DNA of 64,000 nucleotides from Prevotella sp. S7-1-8 (GTDB lineage: Bacteria; Bacteroidota; Bacteroidia; Bacteroidales; Bacteroidaceae). The stretch is taken from contig NZ_JRNC01000036.1 in assembly GCF_000758925.1 (NCBI RefSeq), forward strand, positions 1-64,000, written 5' to 3'. Below the pieces are notes generated by a model. The model saw nothing but the letters and a program-made list of their open reading frames with translations, had not been told where the DNA came from and searched no databases. Position 1 is the first letter of the stretch; every line of letters starts with the position of its first letter. This document shows positions 34,243 through 42,682 of this stretch, one piece after another. The translations under genes and the position numbers were made by a program.

Positions 34243-34809
34243 TTAAACATAAGAAACACATGCAATGGATGCCTTGATTGTGGCATTCACGATAGGCGCG
34301 TTGCTCTCTCTTACAACGGCGTGAACCCAAGCGGAAACGAAAAGGTTGCTTCCCTGTTCCACATCCTCGTTGCTTCCAGCGATTGCGCACGGAACAACTT
34401 TCAAGGTCTTGTTCTCGCCGCTTGATTCAAACGCGCAAGTTCCAACCTTGACAATTGCGCCAAGCGTTGTGTCTACGGTGATGATGTCCTTTGCGGGATT
34501 GGACTTGTCAATGGCGGTGATGGTCTGACCATCGCAATCTGCGGTCGCAAAGCGGTCGCCAACCTTGAAATGATGACCTTTCGCAACCTCATAGGTCTTG
34601 GCGGCTGCATCCGCTTTGGTGATAACCCGTGCGGTCTTGCATACCTCAAACGCACCATTCTTGCCCTTGCCAATTGGCGTTCCCTCAAACAATGATGAAC
34701 CGCCAAGGTTGGCGACTGATACCGTCACGCCGCCGGGGATGTCCGCGATTCGGTGCAAAATGCACTTGACAACGCGGTTGTCCTTTGCTCTTTTAATTGT
34801 CAACGACAT
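34243..34809 (-). CDS. Capsid decoration-like protein
   Basis: 188 residues from ATG 34809 (MSLTIKRAKDNRVV; an ATG three codons earlier is possible). Beta-rich: GGVTVSVANLGGSSLFEGTPIGKG, GHHFKVGDRFATADCDGQTIT, VPCAIAGSNEDVEQGSNLFVSAWVHAVVRE. Position between scaffold-like and capsid genes, plus beta composition, suits a head decoration (gpD/Hoc-like) protein. No lectin or Ig motif could be named with confidence. Confidence 0.6.
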   Translation of the reverse strand: MSLTIKRAKDNRVVKCILHRIADIPGGVTVSVANLGGSSLFEGTPIGKGKNGAFEVCKTARVITKADAAAKTYEVAKGHHFKVGDRFATADCDGQTITAIDKSNPAKDIITVDTTLGAIVKVGTCAFESSGENKTLKVVPCAIAGSNEDVEQGSNLFVSAWVHAVVRESNAPIVNATIKASIACVSYV

Positions 34810-34827
34810 AATTTGCAATTTAATGGG

Positions 34828-35517
34828 TTAAACTTCTTTGCCCGATAACTCGTTGTTTTCGGGTTTAAGGCTTGCCACATAATCGGCAACGCCCTTGGAA
34901 ATACCATCTTCGTTCTTCTGCGCGAACATGGGCTTTCCGCTTGCGCCACCAAGGGCGGCATTCGCCACGTTTTGATTTGCGGTTTCGATGTCCGCCGCCT
35001 TGTCGTTCAAGTATTGCGTGAAATCATCATCGGTTGCGAATGACATTCTGGCGAAATCTTTCAAGGTTTGCGCCTTGAACGTTTCGTCCTTGCATCCGGA
35101 CAACTTCTCTTTGAGTGCCGCAAGCCTTGTTTCGGCAATGTTCTTGGTTTCGTAACCGGACAATTTTTCTTCAAAGGGCTTCACGGCTGCTGCCACGGCT
35201 TCTTTGACAATTGCGGCAATGTCGTTCGGATTCTCGGTTGGCGGGATGCCGGGTTCATTCTGCTTCTCCTTGAAATCGTACTTCTTGCGCAAGTTGGTTT
35301 CAAACGTCTTGTTACTTTCGGACACTTCTTTGTCCACATCGGCGCGATAGTCCTTTGCAAATTCCGTCACTTGCGCATCGGTGACTTTCTCAACAAGGGC
35401 TTTCGCTTCATCCTCGTTGGTTGCCTGTAAAGCAAGAACGCCCGCCAGCACGCCCAACGCATCCTTTCGCACGCCTTGGAACTTCGCCACAAGTAATGCC
35501 AAAATGGTTTTCTTCAT
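34828..35517 (-). CDS. Scaffold-like head assembly protein
   Basis: 229 residues. The N-terminus (MKKTILALLVAKFQGVRKDALGVLAGVLAL) is amphipathic, not a cleavable signal. The rest is acidic and helical with a proline-rich hinge (GIPPTENPND) and a coiled coil (KPFEEKLSGYETKNIAETRLAALKEKLSG). This is how internal scaffold proteins look, and it is the first gene of the leftward head operon, followed by decoration and capsid genes. No protease motif is visible. Transcription is likely from late promoter B. Confidence 0.65.
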   Translation of the reverse strand: MKKTILALLVAKFQGVRKDALGVLAGVLALQATNEDEAKALVEKVTDAQVTEFAKDYRADVDKEVSESNKTFETNLRKKYDFKEKQNEPGIPPTENPNDIAAIVKEAVAAAVKPFEEKLSGYETKNIAETRLAALKEKLSGCKDETFKAQTLKDFARMSFATDDDFTQYLNDKAADIETANQNVANAALGGASGKPMFAQKNEDGISKGVADYVASLKPENNELSGKEV

Positions 35518-35552
35518 ACGAACAAATTTTTATTTAGTAAATCAAATCGTGG

Positions 35553-35615
35553 CAAAGATAATGTGTTTTATAGTAAAACATACCGAAAAATTCCCCAAGT
35601 TATGCCCGACTTATC
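35553..35615 (-). promoter_or_regulatory. Late promoter B with palindromes, drives head and tail genes
   Basis: Leftward order: inverted repeat ATAAGT/AACTT (35597-35615), palindrome TGTTTTA-TAG-TAAAACA (35564-35580), then -7 box TATCTTTG (35560-35553). The start would be about 30 bases before the ATG at 35517. Same layout as promoters at 19662-19721 and 45854-45917; no standard -33 box. Confidence 0.6.
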
Positions 35616-35678
35616 AACAAATTTGCATTGCAAGTGCATTTTTCCGGTGTATAAGTTAGTTTTATTAAATAAATCTAT

Positions 35679-35708
35679 TATCTTTGCAGCGTGTTTCATA
35701 GTGGAACA
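35679..35708 (+). promoter_or_regulatory. Promoter and operator of the rightward small-gene cassette
   Basis: TATCTTTG (35679-35686) is a -7 box for rightward transcription. The palindrome TGTTTCATAGTGGAACA lies downstream (35692-35708), over the expected start site. In the leftward promoters the palindrome is upstream of the -7 box, so here the same protein could repress instead of activate. Confidence 0.5.
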
Positions 35709-35746
35709 CACCCAAATGGGTAAACAAATAAAACTTTCGCAACAAT

Positions 35747-36127
35747 ATGGCAACTGAAAAGCAAGTAAAACAGGCAATCAAACAAGTTCTTGATTCTGAA
35801 TACATGAACAAGATGATGACTTTTGACAAGGGATGGAAATTCAAGGTCAAGTCCTATAACATCCGCACACGTTCAAGATTCATCCCCAAGGATGAACGCG
35901 ATGACTACGGATGCGATGTTGACGCAAACAAGTTCTTCATCATTGAGTTCAACAACGCCAAGGATGAAATGGACGCGACCGATGCCGCCACCATCTGCTT
36001 GACCCTTAATCCCGCCGGACAAATCGGAACAACGGGCATTCCTTATGACTACGAAATCGAATCGGTAACATCCGACCTTGATTTGGACATTTACGAAAAG
36101 GTATTGGCAATCATCAACAACAAGTAA
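35747..36127 (+). CDS. Unknown phage protein, first gene of the rightward cassette
   Basis: 126 residues, soluble. N-terminal helix MATEKQVKQAIKQVLDSEYMNKMM, then strands WKFKVKSYNIRTRSRF and FFIIEFNNAKDEMDA. No family recognised. The start follows the leader ACTTTCGCAACAAT shared by several other phage genes. It is the promoter-proximal gene of eight on the plus strand that interrupt the leftward phage operons. Confidence 0.65.
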   Translation: MATEKQVKQAIKQVLDSEYMNKMMTFDKGWKFKVKSYNIRTRSRFIPKDERDDYGCDVDANKFFIIEFNNAKDEMDATDAATICLTLNPAGQIGTTGIPYDYEIESVTSDLDLDIYEKVLAIINNK

Positions 36128-36128
36128 T

Positions 36129-36392
36129 ATGAAATTGATAACACCCAAGCAAAAGGAACTTATCATCAAGCTAAAGTCTTTTTGCGACAACAAGGATTTC
36201 GGAAATCCGCTTGATAAGGTCAATTTGGACGCGTTCACCATCGGCGATGCAAGCACGTTGATAAAAGGGTTGCTTGGCTTGCAAAAGTGCAACCACCTTG
36301 CATTCCGTGGCGTTGTGGTTTCCAATTCATACGCGTTCCAATGCGCGCTGGATGATGTGTTTGACACCATCGAAAAATATCAAAACAAATAA
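36129..36392 (+). CDS. Unknown phage protein in the rightward cassette
   Basis: 87 residues from ATG 36129, one base after the previous stop. Content is helical: MKLITPKQKELIIKLKSFCDNKDF, then TIGDASTLIKGLLGLQK. The first segment (TPKQKELI with KLKSF) resembles small helical DNA-binding modules of phage genes, but this is weak. It is cotranscribed with its neighbours. No function is claimed. Confidence 0.6.
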   Translation: MKLITPKQKELIIKLKSFCDNKDFGNPLDKVNLDAFTIGDASTLIKGLLGLQKCNHLAFRGVVVSNSYAFQCALDDVFDTIEKYQNK

Positions 36393-36434
36393 TAATCCGC
36401 TGGGGCATTGTCCACGGCATAATCTTTCGCAACA

Positions 36435-36701
36435 ATGAACAAGAATATCGAACAAGCCCTTTCGGGTTTCAGTTATGACGAACAACGCCGGATGCGCGAT
36501 GTTATCACCGCGCTTGACAATGGCAAGGTGTATTCGGTTGAATTTTATAGTGATGGTTCGGGCGTTGCCTTTGAATACCATCATCCAACCGCCGACCACG
36601 GATTGCCATGCACAATGCGTTCTTCGTTCTACATTAAGCAAGCGCAAATCATTCTTGCCGGACATAGGTTGTGTTCGCATAAGATTCCAAAGTGTTGTTG
36701 A
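36435..36701 (+). CDS. Unknown phage protein in the rightward cassette
   Basis: 88 residues. It starts MNKNIEQALSGFSYDEQRRMRDVITALDNGK and continues with strands VYSVEFYSDGSGVAFEYHHP; the C-terminal part holds three cysteines and a basic patch (GHRLCSHKIPKCC). The start is preceded by CTTTCGCAACA, the shared phage leader, which supports this ATG. No family recognised. Confidence 0.6.
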   Translation: MNKNIEQALSGFSYDEQRRMRDVITALDNGKVYSVEFYSDGSGVAFEYHHPTADHGLPCTMRSSFYIKQAQIILAGHRLCSHKIPKCC

Positions 36702-36707
36702 TAAAAA

Positions 36708-36724
36708 TGTTTCACTATAAAACG
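36708..36724. promoter_or_regulatory. Phage palindrome upstream of the fourth cassette gene
   Basis: TGTTTCACTATAAAACG is a near-palindrome of the same family as TGTTTCATAGTGAAACA, ending eight bases before the ATG at 36733. No -7 box is visible next to it, so it may act as an internal operator or RNA element. Confidence 0.5.
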
Positions 36725-36732
36725 CAAGTGGT

Positions 36733-37098
36733 ATGGCAAAATCAAGTTATTACACGCCGCGTTGCATGGCGTTCAAGGCTGCTTTTAAGGGTATGCCGGG
36801 CGTTACAACGTTTGGACATGAATTGGTCACATACGATGGACAATGCACGGACTTTGGCGGTTCGGCTTACGTTGATAAGCTGGAATGGGTTGCCATCATC
36901 GCAACCGATGGCAAATTCATGGTGTACATCAACAATCCCGGATGCCCGGTTGATGCCGATGGTTGCCCAATCTTCACCAAGGAACACCCACGACAACAAT
37001 GGGTGTTCGGATATTACAAATCGTTTAACCGGGCTTTGAATCGTGCTGTTGCAATTACCAAGGCACGCAAATATCCAAAGCCCATTGAAATATGGTAA
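36733..37098 (+). CDS. Unknown phage protein in the rightward cassette
   Basis: 121 residues, soluble, mixed alpha/beta. Segments: MAKSSYYTPRCMAFKAAFKGMPGVTTFGHE, FGGSAYVDKLEWVAIIATDGKFMVYINNP, then HPRQQWVFGYYKSFNRALNRAVAITKARKYPKP. No known motif. The palindromic element just upstream suggests separate control within the cassette. Its stop overlaps the possible early ATG of the next gene. Confidence 0.6.
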   Translation: MAKSSYYTPRCMAFKAAFKGMPGVTTFGHELVTYDGQCTDFGGSAYVDKLEWVAIIATDGKFMVYINNPGCPVDADGCPIFTKEHPRQQWVFGYYKSFNRALNRAVAITKARKYPKPIEIW

Positions 37099-37106
37099 TT
37101 AAGAAC

Positions 37107-37679
37107 ATGGATAAAAGACAAGAAATTGAATCCATCGCAAGCCGATATGACTTGGATGTTGATTTCGTGCAACAATTGCACGACAAAGTGACGGACAAAG
37201 AAAACTTTGCCCGTGCCGTGAAAATGTTCGTGGATGGCACATTGTCATTCGCCATTGCAACCGGGGATGCGCCAATCAATGTTGCATCCATCCGGCATGA
37301 TGTCGCCGTGAATCTTCTTGAACTTCGCAAGATGCGCGCGGATAAAGTCAAGGAACAAATGGAAATGCAACGCCGGATTGTTGAATATTACAACGGATGC
37401 CACCATGTCACGATGACGCACAAGGGCAACAAAAGCATCCGGGAAACAGTGTTCATCAAGGACGGGTTGATTGTGGCGTTCGGTCACTTTGAACCCAAGC
37501 AAGGCGGCATCTATTCCGCCAACAACCCGGTGATGCCGGATTTCCGTTGGCAACCGCACGATGTGTTGGGTCGTTTGCGCAAGCTGGACAAAGGCTTTTA
37601 TCGCAAGGTCAAAAAGGCGGCGACCGCTTCACCGCGCGAATGGTTTGATTTCACGAGTTCAACAATAAAAAATGAATAA
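37107..37679 (+). CDS. Unknown phage protein in the rightward cassette
   Basis: 190 residues from ATG 37107 (an in-frame ATG at 37092 would overlap the previous stop). Helical N-terminal 100 residues (MDKRQEIESIASRYDLDVDFVQQLHDKV, LLELRKMRADKVKEQMEMQRRIVEYY) followed by a compact strand-rich part (GNKSIRETVFIKDGLIVAFGHFEPKQGG). It is the largest gene of the cassette. No family or catalytic motif recognised. Confidence 0.6.
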   Translation: MDKRQEIESIASRYDLDVDFVQQLHDKVTDKENFARAVKMFVDGTLSFAIATGDAPINVASIRHDVAVNLLELRKMRADKVKEQMEMQRRIVEYYNGCHHVTMTHKGNKSIRETVFIKDGLIVAFGHFEPKQGGIYSANNPVMPDFRWQPHDVLGRLRKLDKGFYRKVKKAATASPREWFDFTSSTIKNE

Positions 37680-37680
37680 T

Positions 37681-37875
37681 ATGGATTTTCAATATGATTG
37701 TGCCGGGGCTATAATTTGCCCCATCCAACCACCAAGATTTGGTATCAATGGGCAAAGAACGAAAGCAAGGTGTATTGGATGCCCACACGCTGCGTTTTGC
37801 ACCACAAGGAATGACGTAATGGCGCACATGGATGAAATAAGGCAAAGCATAACAAACGAAACCCCAAAAGAATGA
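37681..37875 (+). CDS. Small cysteine-rich phage protein
   Basis: 64 residues from ATG 37681 (an ATG three codons earlier is possible). Five cysteines, including a CIGCPHAAFC cluster, suggest zinc or iron-sulfur binding. The rest is short and polar (MDEIRQSITNETPKE). It overlaps the next gene by four bases. A small metal-binding regulator or inhibitor is plausible but not shown. Confidence 0.55.
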   Translation: MDFQYDCAGAIICPIQPPRFGINGQRTKARCIGCPHAAFCTTRNDVMAHMDEIRQSITNETPKE

Positions 37876-38114
37876 ATGGCAATACGATATATCACGTTTC
37901 TTTCAGTGACGATGACAATCATTACTTCGGTTCAATCGCCGCCATATATGACCATTTCACGCCGCATGAACTTGGCGTGTCTGCTTCAAGGTTGTGGAAT
38001 TATGGCATCACGGAACAAAAGCCATACCGCAACAATAAGGTAATCATCCGCCGTGGGTTGATTCAACGCAAGAAAACAAACCGCAAAAATCCAAATTCAA
38101 ATGGCAAACAATGA
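37872..38114 (+). CDS. Small basic phage protein in the rightward cassette
   Basis: 80 residues. The first 50 (MNGNTIYHVSFSDDDNHYFGSIAAIYDHFTP, ELGVSASRLWNYGI) resemble a small helix-turn-helix-like or adaptor fold, and the last 25 are strongly basic (RRGLIQRKKTNRKNPNSNGKQ), suggesting nucleic-acid contact. It overlaps both neighbours (4 and 14 bases), which indicates translational coupling. No family recognised. Confidence 0.55.
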   Translation: MNGNTIYHVSFSDDDNHYFGSIAAIYDHFTPHELGVSASRLWNYGITEQKPYRNNKVIIRRGLIQRKKTNRKNPNSNGKQ

Positions 38115-38343
38115 CACAATCACCGCGACCATTTTCGCAAGGCGGAATGGCTTTCGCTCCGGTGTTGATTTCGTTGGTTTTTGGGAACCAAAAGGATTCA
38201 ACGTGTTTAAGGTGAAAACACAAGTCGGGAATGATGGCAATGTAACTATCGGATTGCCAACTTTCGTATTGGTAAAGCAAGGGAAAGCGCGTTTTGCTTC
38301 CCCGGATTCAATCAATTCGATAATTGGTTATTTCAATGATTAA
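38101..38343 (+). CDS. Small phage protein ending the rightward cassette
   Basis: 80 residues, strand-rich, soluble: MANNDTITATIFARRNGFRSGVDFVGFWEPKG, FKVKTQVGNDGNVTIGLPTFVLVKQGKARF, and the helix SPDSINSIIGYFND. It is the last gene before a strong bidirectional terminator. No family or function recognised. Confidence 0.55.
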   Translation: MANNDTITATIFARRNGFRSGVDFVGFWEPKGFNVFKVKTQVGNDGNVTIGLPTFVLVKQGKARFASPDSINSIIGYFND

Positions 38344-38345
38344 AC

Positions 38346-38380
38346 AAACGCGGATGGTTCTTAATGCGCCATCCGCGTTT
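38346..38380. terminator. Bidirectional terminator closing the cassette
   Basis: AAACGCGGATGG pairs perfectly with CCATCCGCGTTT (12 bp). It lies between the rightward cassette and the leftward head protein gene and would stop transcription from both sides. Confidence 0.85.
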
Positions 38381-38381
38381 C

Positions 38382-40841
38382 TTATTGTCGTTTGCGAACA
38401 ATTCCATCTATCATGTCAAGATTGATTGCCATCTTGTCAACACGTTGGATTCCGCAAGTCCTGTAAGTTCCCCAATTCAACGTTTTGCAAATATCCTCCA
38501 AGGTTCTTATGCGTCCCGTTTGTGGGTCATACACTCGCAATGTTCCATCCGCAAGACGCTCGGCAACGATGATGTGTCCGCCTTTCCATCGTTGAACTTT
38601 CCAACGATAAGTCAACGAATAACGACCGGGTGTTTTTGTCATTTCTTCGTACCACTTAACGGCGGATGCTGCCGCCTTCGCGGAATTTCGCGTGAATTGG
38701 TTTGTCATCCATTCACACAAAGGTTCTTTCCCTGTTTCCGGGTCTATCCATATTTTGTTCGTGTCATGAGACAATTCGGTTGGTTTCGTTCCACTACGGT
38801 CATAATTCGGTTGGGCTTCAACATCAAGTCCACGCATACGCAATTCATGTGCAACAACGCAAGATTGGCAATTGATGTGATATGGGTTGTCATCGTTCTT
38901 CTTCATCGCGAATGTTGTTTGTTCTTTCCATGCTTCAATTCTACCTTTATTGTAACTTTCATTCGCACGATGATTGTCTGCTTCCTCAAACGTCATCGGT
39001 GTTCCTTTTTCAATTCCAAGCATTTGCGCGGTTTCGTTGTCGTTCTTAGCAACCAAATCTTTGTTGTTTGCAAATGTTTCCACCCTTTCAATCTCTTTTA
39101 TGATGTCCGTTGTGATGACCTTTGCATTGCGTGATGTCGTGCGGTTTTCGTTTATCAACGCTTTCAAACTGGACACATCGACATTCCCGTCATACTTCGC
39201 CACACACGCCTTTGCATCTGCGATTGCCTTGTTATAATCCGTCTTTGCCTTGTCAACGGATGCGCGCAACTTGGAAACATCCAACGCGCCACCATTTGCA
39301 GATTTGAGAATGAATTTATAATTCGGGTATTGCTCGGATGCTTCATCGTTGAATGTGTCATGCGCATAACGCACAATGCTTGTTGTGTCGCCAACCCATT
39401 CTTCCGCGCTTTTGGCTGCTGCTTCATACTCGGACAATATCTTTTGCGCCATCATCCGGGTTTCCTCAATCTTTGCCATCAATTGCGCTTTCAGTCGGTC
39501 ACGGGCTGCATTCAGTTCCGGAACGCGCCAATATTGGTGTTGAATGCTTATTTCATCCGTCATTTGGTCGTACCATGCCGCATCAATGCCATACAAACGA
39601 CAAGCATCAATCAAATCGCAATCATCATTGACGCGGTTTGTCATTTCATTGTTGAACTTGATACTTTCATCAACGGACAATTGTTCAAATGGGATATGGA
39701 AATCAACCTTTCCGGATGGTTCGATTGTCGGCATTGCGATTTTTAATCCCTTGCCAAGTCGCCCATCAACAAAGTTGTCCCGGATGAAATATGGCGTTGA
39801 TGACCATCCTTTTTGCGCTTCGATATGGTCTTTTACCCATTCCATGAACTCCTTTGGCATTTCGGACACGGCGTTCTTTGCTTGCAAATGCTTGTATTCC
39901 GTGCCGCGCAATGCCGCCTTTAGGTCGCCAAGTTCATTTGCATCGAAAGTTTCTTCATCCATCAAGATGGGCGTGGCGTAACACATACATTGTGGATGCC
40001 ACCCTTTGAATTTGAATGTCTTGGGGTAACGCCCAACCAACTTTGAACAAATTGCACACTTGCACAATGGTTCGTGGTTGCTCCGGTGTATTTCAAAGCC
40101 AACAACGAAATCCAATTGTTGCCATCGTTGGTAATCGCTTTCCCGGTACGCCATATTGATTTCCGAACGTGTCAAGCGCGTCGCGTTCTTGTAGCTGGAA
40201 CGATAAACGCCTTGTCCGGGATGATAGGCACGTGCGTTCTTGGACAACACAAGGTTTCCGCGCTTGTCACGAACACGCCGGAACAATCGGTTCGGTTCGC
40301 TCAAGTTCTGCCGGACATCGCGGGAAAGTTCATCCGCGCTTCTTCCCTCACCAAGTCCGACATCAAGGGCGGATTCCATTTGCGCCTTGTATTGGTCAAC
40401 GTACTTCCATACGCGTTGCGAAAGATTCATTCCCTCCACCTTGCGACTTTGGAACGCCGAAAGCGCATCCAAGTTGCGGTCTTGCATCTTCTTCAAGCGC
40501 ACCTTGCTCAACTTGGATGTGTCCATGATGGATGAAATGAACCCGTCATTCTTGGCACAAGCAAAAAGCCATTGTTTCTTTGAACCGGATTCGATGACGG
40601 TTGTCACACGGGATGCCAATTGTTCCGTGATGCGCTGCATCTCCTTTTTTACGGACGGGTACATATCGAACGAAAAAGGCTTGTCGGGGTCAATCTTGCC
40701 ACGCGCTGCCGCCCTTGTGATTGCCGTTGTCGCCTTGTCATACAGGCTTTGCACGGCTTGAACATACGCGTCCGTTGTCCTGTAATGCCTTGCGTCCCAT
40801 CCTTGTATGGAAAATCGTGTTGTTTTCTGCCTTTTTGCCAT
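38382..40841 (-). CDS. MuF-type minor head protein with C-terminal papain-like toxin domain
   Basis: 819 residues from ATG 40841, which overlaps the upstream stop as TAATG. The N-terminal 320 residues fit the Mu gpF/SPP1 gp7 minor head family: basic helices, then KFKGWHPQCMCYATPIL with the paired cysteines, preceded by CAICSKLVGRYP. The middle is long coiled coil. The last 180 residues resemble the Tox-PL papain-fold toxin domain: NCQSCVVAHELRMRGLDVEA (cysteine nucleophile), GGHIIVAERLADG (histidine) and VYDPQTGRIRT (aspartate). MuF proteins fused to polymorphic toxins are known in temperate phages; such a domain could enter the cell with the DNA. Substrate unknown. Confidence 0.75.
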   Translation of the reverse strand: MAKRQKTTRFSIQGWDARHYRTTDAYVQAVQSLYDKATTAITRAAARGKIDPDKPFSFDMYPSVKKEMQRITEQLASRVTTVIESGSKKQWLFACAKNDGFISSIMDTSKLSKVRLKKMQDRNLDALSAFQSRKVEGMNLSQRVWKYVDQYKAQMESALDVGLGEGRSADELSRDVRQNLSEPNRLFRRVRDKRGNLVLSKNARAYHPGQGVYRSSYKNATRLTRSEINMAYRESDYQRWQQLDFVVGFEIHRSNHEPLCKCAICSKLVGRYPKTFKFKGWHPQCMCYATPILMDEETFDANELGDLKAALRGTEYKHLQAKNAVSEMPKEFMEWVKDHIEAQKGWSSTPYFIRDNFVDGRLGKGLKIAMPTIEPSGKVDFHIPFEQLSVDESIKFNNEMTNRVNDDCDLIDACRLYGIDAAWYDQMTDEISIQHQYWRVPELNAARDRLKAQLMAKIEETRMMAQKILSEYEAAAKSAEEWVGDTTSIVRYAHDTFNDEASEQYPNYKFILKSANGGALDVSKLRASVDKAKTDYNKAIADAKACVAKYDGNVDVSSLKALINENRTTSRNAKVITTDIIKEIERVETFANNKDLVAKNDNETAQMLGIEKGTPMTFEEADNHRANESYNKGRIEAWKEQTTFAMKKNDDNPYHINCQSCVVAHELRMRGLDVEAQPNYDRSGTKPTELSHDTNKIWIDPETGKEPLCEWMTNQFTRNSAKAAASAVKWYEEMTKTPGRYSLTYRWKVQRWKGGHIIVAERLADGTLRVYDPQTGRIRTLEDICKTLNWGTYRTCGIQRVDKMAINLDMIDGIVRKRQ

Positions 40842-40975
40842 TACTTCTTGGTGTAATAGCGACAATGCCAAACCCCATCATCCCCCGGATGACATTTGGC
40901 GCATACGCAACAATAAAAATTGTCAAACGCACGCGCCCAATATTTGCAGTTGTCGCAAAGGTTCGTTTTACTCAT
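40841..40975 (-). CDS. Tiny cysteine-rich phage protein
   Basis: 44 residues: starts MSKTNLCDNCKYWARAFDN and holds cysteine clusters CDNC, CCVCAKC and a later C, the pattern of a small zinc-binding protein. The stop overlaps the next ATG as TAATG, and the start lies eight bases inside the upstream gene, so translation is tightly coupled with the neighbouring genes. It is easily missed because of its length. Function unknown. Confidence 0.6.
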   Translation of the reverse strand: MSKTNLCDNCKYWARAFDNFYCCVCAKCHPGDDGVWHCRYYTKK

Positions 40976-41195
40976 TCTTTCTTGGTTTGAAATGTTCACA
41001 TTGTAGGTCATTGAGGAACTTGCACCATCGCCCGTGTTCCGTCTTGTGGTCTTGCTTGCAACGGCACAATATCAAATGCCCATCAATCGCCTTGGAATGC
41101 CAATCGTATGATTCCGCGCATTCCCGGCATCGGAATTGTGGCTTCTTCGCCTGTTCCTTTGCCGGGGTTCGTGTTGTTCTTGGATAACGTGGCAT
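40968..41195 (-). CDS. Small zinc-finger-like phage protein
   Basis: 75 residues with three paired cysteines: FRCRECAESYDWH, LILCRCKQDHKTEHGRWC, and a final C. The basic N-terminus (MPRYPRTTRTPAKEQAKK) suggests nucleic-acid binding. It starts directly at the portal gene stop and is followed by a second cysteine-rich small gene, so two such proteins separate portal and minor head genes. No family recognised. Confidence 0.6.
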   Translation of the reverse strand: MPRYPRTTRTPAKEQAKKPQFRCRECAESYDWHSKAIDGHLILCRCKQDHKTEHGRWCKFLNDLQCEHFKPRKNE

Positions 41196-42682
41196 TACGC
41201 ATCGCCCTCCAATTGCGGTTCACCGATGATGAATGAATTGTCGCGCGTGTCCTGTTCTTCCAACTTCTTCATGGTCATTTCCGGATTCTTGGAAATACCC
41301 GCACCGATGATGGATTCTTCTTGCGACACAACGGGTTTGTCTCCGTTTGCGGTCATCCAATAATTCAAATCGTCAATTTCTGACGTAATCATGTAAGGGA
41401 TGATTTCGGGTTCAATCATAATGGATTCGCACGCATCCGACAAGCTGGTGTTCATCTGCGCGATATACTCCAAGATGACATTCACACGGCGTTGCAAGTA
41501 ATCATCAAAGATTTCGCACTTGTCTTGCACCTTTAGATGGGCATCCATGAAAAGCAACTTCAACGCCACACCGGACATCGCGCCCAATCCCTTGACCGCT
41601 TCAAAGGAAATGTCGGGCGTTTGCGTGATGGTATAAATCAGTTTCAACAACGTGTCAATCTCCAACTTGACCGCTTCCGGTGCTTGCTGCCATGACACAT
41701 ATTGCATGGTTGCGCCCTCCTCGCCCTCAATAACCGCACCGGATTCGCCTTTTTGCGCCCATCCGTTGACTTGTCCGGTCGTGAAAATCTTCGGGCTTGC
41801 GTGATAATCGTTCGTGTCGGCAAAGTTTGACAACAAGGTTTCCAATCGGTCAATCAACGCGTTCACATCCTCGGTTTCGAACTCCGTTTGATGTCCGTAT
41901 ATTACAGGTATTTTGTTGATGCCCGTCTTTTTGGGATAACCATCAACGCAATCAAATCCATTCGCGCCGTTTATCCACAACCAATGTTCGGTGTCCGTGA
42001 ACGTTTCAAAATAGTTTGTGACAACGCCATCACGGGTTCGGGCAAAGGAGCGTGAAAACGCCACCATGTCGCCCGTTTCATCGAAATACGGGTAAAGCGT
42101 ATCACCATAGGCGGGCGAAAAGATGGTACAACGCATCTTGAATTGCGATGGAAAGCCATATTTCGTGTTGGGGCTTTCAACCGGATACCAATATTCGGCG
42201 GCTTCCTTATGCCCGAAAATGGAACGTCCAATCTTGCGATTCAACGACTTGCACTTCACTCCATACAAAATGCGGCCAAGGGCGCGCGCAACGGCTTCTT
42301 CCTGTTCGTTCTCCGGCGTTGAATTGTAAGCCGGGGAATTACCGAACACGAATGATACCGCACGTTTGATTATCAACTTTTGAATGGCAACGGCGACACG
42401 CGCCACGCGTACCGTCTTGAAATTGGTGCTTTCTCCATCGGTTGAAATAACCTTTTGCGCGGAATCCGCTTCATTGTCCGCCGAAACTTGAACGCGCTTA
42501 TCCGGGCGCAATATCGGCGACATAATATCATGCGACTTTATGTCAAGTGCTTTGTTTGCACTCTCCACATCGGGTTGTGGTATGAAACGGCAAGACTTCA
42601 ATTCGGAAATCACATCGTTTGCCGTTGCAAGCTGAAAAATTTCTTGTATTGTCATATCGTTTTTATTGTTTTGAATTATCAT
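41195..42682 (-). CDS. Portal protein (SPP1 gp6-like)
   Basis: 495 residues, normal for the family. The middle carries the DNA-tunnel helix region (LNYWMTANGDKPVVSQEES near the end) and the stem segment ALIDRLETLLSNFADTNDY; the wing domain includes KFGHKEAAEYWYPVES-type strands. Portals form the dodecameric ring through which DNA enters. The ATG at 42682 overlaps the terminase stop as ATGA, which settles the start. Gene order terminase-portal-minor head is canonical. Confidence 0.85.
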   Translation of the reverse strand: MIIQNNKNDMTIQEIFQLATANDVISELKSCRFIPQPDVESANKALDIKSHDIMSPILRPDKRVQVSADNEADSAQKVISTDGESTNFKTVRVARVAVAIQKLIIKRAVSFVFGNSPAYNSTPENEQEEAVARALGRILYGVKCKSLNRKIGRSIFGHKEAAEYWYPVESPNTKYGFPSQFKMRCTIFSPAYGDTLYPYFDETGDMVAFSRSFARTRDGVVTNYFETFTDTEHWLWINGANGFDCVDGYPKKTGINKIPVIYGHQTEFETEDVNALIDRLETLLSNFADTNDYHASPKIFTTGQVNGWAQKGESGAVIEGEEGATMQYVSWQQAPEAVKLEIDTLLKLIYTITQTPDISFEAVKGLGAMSGVALKLLFMDAHLKVQDKCEIFDDYLQRRVNVILEYIAQMNTSLSDACESIMIEPEIIPYMITSEIDDLNYWMTANGDKPVVSQEESIIGAGISKNPEMTMKKLEEQDTRDNSFIIGEPQLEGDA

